Positions 6,258-9,454 of a stretch of 9,454 nucleotides of DNA are shown here, one piece after another. The position numbers were made by a program, and so were the translations under genes. Positions within the stretch are counted from its first letter, which is position 1. Each line of letters opens with the position of its first letter. Source of the DNA: Solobacterium sp. (GTDB taxonomy: Bacteria > Bacillota_I > Bacilli_A > Erysipelotrichales > Erysipelotrichaceae); assembly GCA_017419465.1 (NCBI GenBank), contig JAFOLE010000182.1:1-9454 (forward strand), given 5' to 3'. A model generated the notes under the pieces. That model was given only the letters and a program-made list of their open reading frames with translations, was not told the origin of the DNA and searched no databases.

Positions 6258-7532
6258 TCAGGAGCGTACTGCGTGTTCTTTGACAAACTCACTTGCCTTC
6301 TGATTCAGGATATCCTTCTTGAGGAGATCCGAATCTACAACGTGGCGAACCTGATCGGCTTCCATGTTGTAAGCTTCCGCAAGCTTGTTGATTTCCGCAT
6401 CCACATCCTCATCGCTGACTTCCATCTGCTCGTTCTTGGCGATCGCAGAGAGGATGAGACGCAGACGAACATTGCGTTCCGCTTCTTCCATATAAGTATC
6501 TCTGAGTGTCTCTTCCGTCTGGTTGATCATCTTGAGATACTGGCTCGGCTGCATACCGTACTGGGAGATCTGTGTTTCGAACTGGCGAACCATGCTCATG
6601 GCTTCATCTTCAACCATGACATGCGGCAGATCGATCTCTGCGCTTTCGCTCAGTGTCTTGAACAGTTCTTCATCCGCCTTGCGTTCTGCCTGTTCCTTAC
6701 GGCCGTTTTCAAGACGTTCCTTAACAACCTTACGGAGGTCTTCAACTGTCTCCACGCCCGGAGCGTTTACATCCTTCGCAAAGTCATCATCCAGTTCCGG
6801 AAGTACCTTGCGCTTTACTTCGTTGACCTTGACCTTGAAGATAACTTCCTGGCCGGCCAGTTCTTCGGAGTGATAATCCTCCGGGAACGTCAGCTTCAGC
6901 TCTTTGTCTTCGCCGGCTTTTGCGCCGATCAGCTGCTCTTCAAAGCCCGGAATGAAGGAACCGCTGCCAAGACGCAGGTCATAGCCTTCTGCAGTTCCGC
7001 CGTCGAATGCGACGCCGTCCTTCAGTCCTTCATAATCAATGTTTACGGTGTCACCGTCTTCCGCAGCACCTTCAACCGTTTCCATATCGGCATAGGTTTC
7101 ACGCATGCGGTCCAGTTCCTTGTTTACATCTTCATCGCTGATTTCAACAGCTTCTACATTGTAGGCAAGGCCCTTGTACTCACCGAGTTTGACTTCCGGC
7201 TCAACATAGAATTCGAATACGAGATCAACGCTCTCATCGCTCATGTTGCGGAAATCGAGAGACGGACGGCTTACCGGCTCCAGGTTCTGTTCCTTGAGCG
7301 CCGCAAACAGCCAGTCATTGGCATTGCTTTCGATTGCCTCGTAACGTTCCTGTTCCTTGCTGACATAACGGCGGAGAATCTTCTCCGGCGCAGAACCCTT
7401 CCGGAATCCCGGAACAGTCACATTCTTCGCAACTTTGTTGAATGCCTTTTTACATGCATTTTTCCATTCGTCTCCGCTTACGGTGACAACGAGTTCACCA
7501 AGGGAATGCTCTTTTAACGTCCATTCTGACAT
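6258..7532 (-). CDS. tig: Trigger factor, ribosome-associated chaperone and prolyl isomerase
   Basis: 424 residues, typical length. Trigger factor sits at the ribosome tunnel exit, shields nascent chains and has peptidyl-prolyl isomerase activity. The N-terminal ribosome-binding domain carries the signature GFRKGSAP (42-49). The FKBP-type isomerase domain spans about 155-240 (DGDTVNIDYEGLKDGVAFDGG, then GSGSFIPGFEEQLIG). The C-terminal helical chaperone domain follows (about 250-424). The ATG at 7532 has AAGGAG 8 nt upstream. It is the first gene of the tig-lon-engB operon. The leader of about 130 nt starts from a promoter bracketed by two CIRCE-type operators, so expression is probably heat inducible. 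In Bacillus, tig is followed by clpX and lonB; both are absent here. Confidence 0.97.
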   Translation of the reverse strand: MSEWTLKEHSLGELVVTVSGDEWKNACKKAFNKVAKNVTVPGFRKGSAPEKILRRYVSKEQERYEAIESNANDWLFAALKEQNLEPVSRPSLDFRNMSDESVDLVFEFYVEPEVKLGEYKGLAYNVEAVEISDEDVNKELDRMRETYADMETVEGAAEDGDTVNIDYEGLKDGVAFDGGTAEGYDLRLGSGSFIPGFEEQLIGAKAGEDKELKLTFPEDYHSEELAGQEVIFKVKVNEVKRKVLPELDDDFAKDVNAPGVETVEDLRKVVKERLENGRKEQAERKADEELFKTLSESAEIDLPHVMVEDEAMSMVRQFETQISQYGMQPSQYLKMINQTEETLRDTYMEEAERNVRLRLILSAIAKNEQMEVSDEDVDAEINKLAEAYNMEADQVRHVVDSDLLKKDILNQKASEFVKEHAVRS

Positions 7533-7568
7533 ATGAATAACTCCTTCTGTTTATGAATAACCTGAAAC

Positions 7569-7577
7569 AGTATATCA
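7569..7577 (-). promoter_or_regulatory. Possible second tig promoter (extended -10)
   Basis: Minus strand TGA-TATACT is an extended -10 that would start transcription near 7562, about 30 nt before the tig ATG, outside both CIRCE elements. It could supply constitutive expression. The -35 is poor, so this is tentative. Confidence 0.3.
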
Positions 7578-7638
7578 GTTTTTATGCATCAAGGCTACCT
7601 CATAAATATGCGAATATTACAGGCAGATTTGAATACTT

Positions 7639-7665
7639 TTAGCACTCATTTATCCTGTCTGCTAA
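7639..7665. promoter_or_regulatory. CIRCE-type HrcA operator, start-site proximal
   Basis: TTAGCACTC, 9 nt, GTCTGCTAA: the exact 9-9-9 layout of the CIRCE consensus TTAGCACTC-N9-GAGTGCTAA with two mismatches (16 of 18 arm bases), both in the right arm. It covers about -3 to +24 relative to the predicted tig transcription start near 7662. HrcA binding here would block the polymerase. The element would also be transcribed and could fold as a 6-bp hairpin. Confidence 0.75.
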
Positions 7666-7668
7666 TGC

Positions 7669-7697
7669 ATGATATCATGGTGGATTAGCACTGTCAA
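7669..7697 (-). promoter_or_regulatory. Sigma-A promoter of the tig-lon-engB operon
   Basis: Minus strand: perfect TTGACA (7697-7692), 17-bp spacer, TATCAT (7674-7669) with an upstream TGA giving an extended -10. The -35 overlaps the central spacer of the upstream CIRCE, and the predicted start (near 7662) lies inside the second CIRCE. Confidence 0.85.
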
Positions 7698-7711
7698 CAA
7701 TTAAGTGCTAA
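7685..7711. promoter_or_regulatory. CIRCE-type HrcA operator overlapping the -35
   Basis: TTAGCACTG, 9 nt, AAGTGCTAA: 16 of 18 arm bases match the CIRCE consensus, and both deviations are at the innermost arm positions. This leaves a perfect 8-bp inverted repeat TTAGCACT/AGTGCTAA. It contains the -35 TTGACA of the tig promoter. It is the better of the two CIRCE candidates by symmetry. Confidence 0.9.
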
Positions 7712-7738
7712 AACTGATTTTTCGTCTTTCAGGAATTG

Positions 7739-7764
7739 AAAAAGCTGTCAGTTCATGACAGCTT
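7739..7764 (-). terminator. Terminator of the DUF3196-like gene, stop codon in the loop
   Basis: AAGCTGTCA (7742-7750) pairs with TGACAGCTT (7756-7764) around a 5-nt loop that contains the stop codon (7753-7755). On the minus strand the 9-bp stem runs into five T (7743-7739). Confidence 0.85.
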
Positions 7765-8451
7765 CTGCTGGGTTTCAGATTCGCTGTTTCGGAGGATTTC
7801 ATCCATCCGCTCTTCCAGGCCCATGGACACCAGGACTTCCTGAATACAGGATTTTGCAAGCTCTGTCCCTTCCTGCATCTCATAGCTGAGCGGCAATGCA
7901 AGATAGCACCGCTGAACAAGAATGGAACGCGCCATTTCCGCAAGAGACGGATCCTTGGCAAGCCACAGTCCGATCAGACGAAGTGCTTCCCGGAAACCGC
8001 CGCTTCTTGCGACAGGCGTTACCGCATCCGCAAAAAAGTTATACTCCACCCCATTGCGGACAACCGTAAACTCTTCCGGGACTTCCTGTTCCGCCAGCGC
8101 ATCGATCAGGAGTGATGCTGCTTCAGGCTGCGGGTCTTTGGAGAGCCAGTCACGCAGTTCTCCGGTAATGGAACGCAGATTGCGGTCACAGAGCGCAGAT
8201 ACTGCACGAAGCTGACTTTCCGGTTTTCCCTTCAGCCTTCGCAGAAGCGCGTCGGTGGACAGTTCCCCCTTTTCGTTCTGCCCGGAGGACTGAAAGCGCA
8301 GATCTTTCTGCAGAGCCAGGAGCTGTTCTTCAATTTCCGATGGGATATACGGCATTGAAAGTTCCCGTTTCAACAGAAACGCGGCTTCTTCCTGACTGCC
8401 CTCCGCAATCGCACATCGTATTTCATTCAGTACTTCATCGTAATAACTCAT
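7753..8451 (-). CDS. Helical-repeat protein, DUF3196-like, function unknown
   Basis: 232 residues from the start chosen here. The ATG at 8451 is preferred because AGGAG (8461-8457) lies 5 nt upstream. An in-frame ATG at 8475 would begin inside the tRNA terminator hairpin. The protein is acidic and helix-rich (MSYYDEVLNEIRCAIAEGSQEEAAFLLKRELSMPYIP), with paired-helix segments through its length (AVSALCDRNLRSI, ASLLIDALAEQ, ALRLIGLWLAKDP) that suggest TPR/HEAT-like repeats. No signal peptide, membrane segment or catalytic motif is seen. From memory the N-terminal pattern resembles the DUF3196 family of Mollicutes and Erysipelotrichia, whose function is unknown; this is not verified. It follows tRNA-Arg with the terminator of the tRNA touching its ribosome binding site, and no separate promoter is evident. 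Confidence 0.75.
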   Translation of the reverse strand: MSYYDEVLNEIRCAIAEGSQEEAAFLLKRELSMPYIPSEIEEQLLALQKDLRFQSSGQNEKGELSTDALLRRLKGKPESQLRAVSALCDRNLRSITGELRDWLSKDPQPEAASLLIDALAEQEVPEEFTVVRNGVEYNFFADAVTPVARSGGFREALRLIGLWLAKDPSLAEMARSILVQRCYLALPLSYEMQEGTELAKSCIQEVLVSMGLEERMDEILRNSESETQQKLS

Positions 8452-8461
8452 TTGTTCTCCT

Positions 8462-8492
8462 GAAAGAAAAGCCATCGGTTCCCCGATGGCTT
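8462..8492 (-). terminator. Terminator after tRNA-Arg
   Basis: AAGCCATCGG (8469-8478) pairs with CCGATGGCTT (8483-8492) around TTCC, followed on the minus strand by TTTTCTTTC. The T tract abuts the AGGAG site (8461-8457) of the next gene, so read-through is the likeliest source of that gene's mRNA. Confidence 0.85.
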
Positions 8493-8497
8493 GAAAG

Positions 8498-8571
8498 CGT
8501 CCTCGAACGGACTCGAACCGTTGACCGTCCGCTTAGAAGGCGGGAGCTCTATCCAGCTGAGCTACGAGGAC
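8498..8571 (-). tRNA. tRNA-Arg, anticodon TCT
   Basis: 74 nt cloverleaf. Acceptor GTCCTCG pairs with CGAGGAC with discriminator G. The D arm is GCTC/GAGC, the anticodon loop CT-TCT-AA (anticodon at 8537-8535), the variable loop has 5 nt, and the T arm AACGG/CCGTT encloses TTCGAGT. Anticodon UCU reads AGA/AGG arginine codons. The anticodon stem is CCCGC/GCGGA, leaving a C-A mismatch at 27-43. CCA is not encoded, so it must be added by the nucleotidyltransferase. Confidence 0.97.
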
Positions 8572-8580
8572 AGCGCAATT

Positions 8581-8609
8581 ACTATAACAAATCCCTATTC
8601 CGAATTCAA
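8581..8609 (-). promoter_or_regulatory. Promoter of tRNA-Arg
   Basis: Minus strand TTGAAT (8609-8604), 17-bp spacer, TATAGT (8586-8581) with an upstream TGT giving an extended -10. The predicted start lies a few bases before the mature tRNA 5' end at 8571. The -35 overlaps the stop codon (8606-8608) of the metallophosphoesterase gene. Confidence 0.8.
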
Positions 8610-9082
8610 GGAAAGGAACGGCGAAATACACGGACATCGTCCCCTTCCAGTTCAATGATCATAAAGGAAGGATCCGAGCCGTCCCGGTTATGCCAGATAC
8701 TGCCGGGATTCAGGCAGCGTACGCCGTCAACTGCCGTGTCGCAGTAGATATGCGTATGTCCGAACAGTGCGATATCGCAGTCCCTCTGTTTCGCCGCTGC
8801 CGCAAGATATTCATAAGAGCCGATGTAGACAAGCCGTGTGCCGTGCGTCATGAAAATCCGATGGGATCCGATTTCAAGAACACGGAAGTCTGGCACATCA
8901 TAGAAATCGTTGTTTCCCCGAACCTGTGCGTACGGACCGTACCGCCGTACCGGTTCCCGGCTGTCACCGCAGTGCAGAAAATAATCCGCATCCGGAAACA
9001 ATGACGGAAGCTGTTTGATTGGATCCATGGTTCCGTGGTTATCGGAGACACATACGATTTTGATCAGTTCTTGTTCTGCCAT
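8606..9082 (-). CDS. YfcE/YsnB-type metallophosphoesterase
   Basis: 158 residues, the usual size for the small YfcE/MJ0936 (YsnB in Bacillus) phosphodiesterase family: dinuclear-metal cytosolic enzymes active on model phosphodiesters, with physiological substrate unclear. All calcineurin-fold motifs are visible: SDNHG (Asp14, His16), HCGD (37-40, Asp40), GNND (56-59, Asn58 or 57), THG (79-81, His80) and GHTH (108-111, His109 and His111). The common D-S/T-H-G first motif has Asn in the variable position. The ATG at 9082 is 6 nt from a perfect TATAAT and has no Shine-Dalgarno sequence. No terminator follows; the tRNA-Arg promoter begins within its stop codon, so its transcript may run through the tRNA. 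Confidence 0.92.
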   Translation of the reverse strand: MAEQELIKIVCVSDNHGTMDPIKQLPSLFPDADYFLHCGDSREPVRRYGPYAQVRGNNDFYDVPDFRVLEIGSHRIFMTHGTRLVYIGSYEYLAAAAKQRDCDIALFGHTHIYCDTAVDGVRCLNPGSIWHNRDGSDPSFMIIELEGDDVRVFRRSFP

Positions 9083-9088
9083 ATCCGC

Positions 9089-9094
9089 ATTATA
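9089..9094 (-). promoter_or_regulatory. -10 box of the metallophosphoesterase gene, predicted leaderless
   Basis: Minus strand perfect TATAAT followed by GCGGAT and then the ATG at 9082, a 6-nt gap with no Shine-Dalgarno sequence. The -35 region is poor. Confidence 0.6.
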
Positions 9095-9126
9095 CGGGAA
9101 ACTGTGGAAAATACGATAGAAAATAA

Positions 9127-9143
9127 TATAATTAATTAAGGAG
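9127..9143 (+). promoter_or_regulatory. -10 box and ribosome binding site of the right-edge gene
   Basis: TATAAT (9127-9132) and AAGGAG (9138-9143), the latter 9 nt before the ATG at 9153. The predicted start near 9139 would fall within the ribosome binding site, so the actual promoter may be one of the overlapping AT-rich alternatives further upstream. The -35 is weak. It is divergent from the metallophosphoesterase promoter. Confidence 0.4.
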
Positions 9144-9152
9144 AAACCGCTT

Positions 9153-9454
9153 ATGAGATTCAGTCTGTATCCTTATAATCTGTACATTCTGTACGCAGCT
9201 CTGGCTTTGACGCTGATCGTACTGATCATAACCGCTTCACATGCGCTGAAAACGCTGAAAACACTGAAGTCCCTGCCGCTGAATGAGATCAAGGCATCCC
9301 TCGAAACCGTAAAGAAGAAGAGCGCAGAATCCGGAGCTGTCGTGAAAAAGACCGCAGACGGCATCAAAACCGTGGTTCTGGTTTCGATCATTCTGAAGGC
9401 ACTTGGCAGATATTCCGACAAGGACGAACCCAACGCCGTCAAACGTGTCGGCAA
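9153..9454 (+). CDS. Small membrane-anchored protein, partial at the right edge, unknown
   Basis: The first 100 residues are visible and the gene runs off the window. The ATG at 9153 has AAGGAG 9 nt upstream. One clear transmembrane segment lies at residues about 10-29 (LYILYAALALTLIVLIITAS). It is followed by a Lys-rich helical stretch with a repeated ALKTLKTLKSL pattern (31-41) and a second hydrophobic patch (IKTVVLVSIILKAL, 71-84), then a charged tail. The layout, a single N-terminal anchor with an amphipathic or coiled-coil helix inside or outside the cell, resembles small anchored proteins of the DUF948/YtxG kind, but I do not recognise the family. It is divergent from the metallophosphoesterase gene. 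Confidence 0.75.
   Translation, partial: MRFSLYPYNLYILYAALALTLIVLIITASHALKTLKTLKSLPLNEIKASLETVKKKSAESGAVVKKTADGIKTVVLVSIILKALGRYSDKDEPNAVKRVG

Noticed and set aside
6273..7517. 414-codon open frame on the plus strand antisense to tig
   Set aside because: Mirror of the trigger factor gene; the hydrophobic, Phe-rich translation is the typical reverse-strand reading of an acidic, Lys/Glu-rich protein.
7639..7711. The repeated TTAGCAC/GTGCTAA motifs as a CRISPR-like or transposon-end repeat
   Set aside because: Only two units with exact CIRCE geometry lying on the promoter of a chaperone gene; the operator explanation accounts for all of it.
8452..8475. Upstream ATG at 8475 as start of the DUF3196-like gene
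   Set aside because: It would begin inside the terminator hairpin of tRNA-Arg and lacks a ribosome binding site; the ATG at 8451 has AGGAG 5 nt upstream.
9173..9454. 93-codon minus-strand frame at the right edge
   Set aside because: The plus-strand gene at 9153 has a good ribosome binding site and a clean transmembrane segment; the minus frame is its shadow.
1..9454. Defence system, prophage, IS or CRISPR content
   Set aside because: No integrase, transposase, Cas, toxin-antitoxin or phage protein is seen; apart from the orphan small gene and the unrecognised right-edge gene, the genes are housekeeping, regulatory or family-level recognisable.

Overview
The window looks like a compact chromosomal stretch of a Gram-positive Bacillota, most likely of the Erysipelotrichia or a neighbouring lineage close to the Mollicutes. 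The reasons are the tig-lon-engB gene cluster (a shortened form of the Bacillus tig-clpX-lonB-lonA-engB order), AGGAG-type ribosome binding sites, sigma-A type promoters, CIRCE heat-shock operators and a putative DUF3196-like protein. The taxonomic call is an inference from protein flavour and gene order, not from a search. No phage, IS element, CRISPR array or other defence locus is visible.

Layout. Positions 1-482 (minus) hold the N-terminal part of murG (peptidoglycan lipid II synthesis). Divergent from it, 578-1798 (plus) encodes a lipoprotein of the GH43 glycosidase type. An AT-rich intergenic region (1799-1992) carries palindromes and a strong promoter for a stand-alone 57-residue orphan protein (1993-2166, plus), closed by a tight terminator. 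A Crp/Fnr-type regulator and a MazG-like protein form a two-gene minus-strand unit (3200-2225). Next comes the minus-strand protein-quality operon: tig (trigger factor), lon (ATP-dependent protease) and engB (ribosome-assembly GTPase), 7532-3277. Upstream of that lie a putative DUF3196-like helical-repeat gene, tRNA-Arg(TCT) and a YfcE/YsnB-type metallophosphoesterase (9082-7753, minus). At the right edge a divergent gene for a small membrane-anchored protein starts at 9153 and runs out of the window.

How it works together. The tig-lon-engB operon starts from a sigma-A promoter bracketed by two CIRCE-type operators, so it is probably under HrcA heat-shock repression. That makes a folding chaperone, a protease and a ribosome biogenesis factor co-inducible by protein stress. 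Four transcription units (murG, the GH43 lipoprotein, the Crp-like regulator, the metallophosphoesterase) share an unusual start: a -10 hexamer ending only 6-7 nt before the ATG and no usable Shine-Dalgarno sequence, which predicts leaderless mRNAs. The other independently transcribed or internal genes mostly have normal AGGAG sites. Gene ends are also compact: three terminators contain the stop codon of the gene in their hairpin loop.
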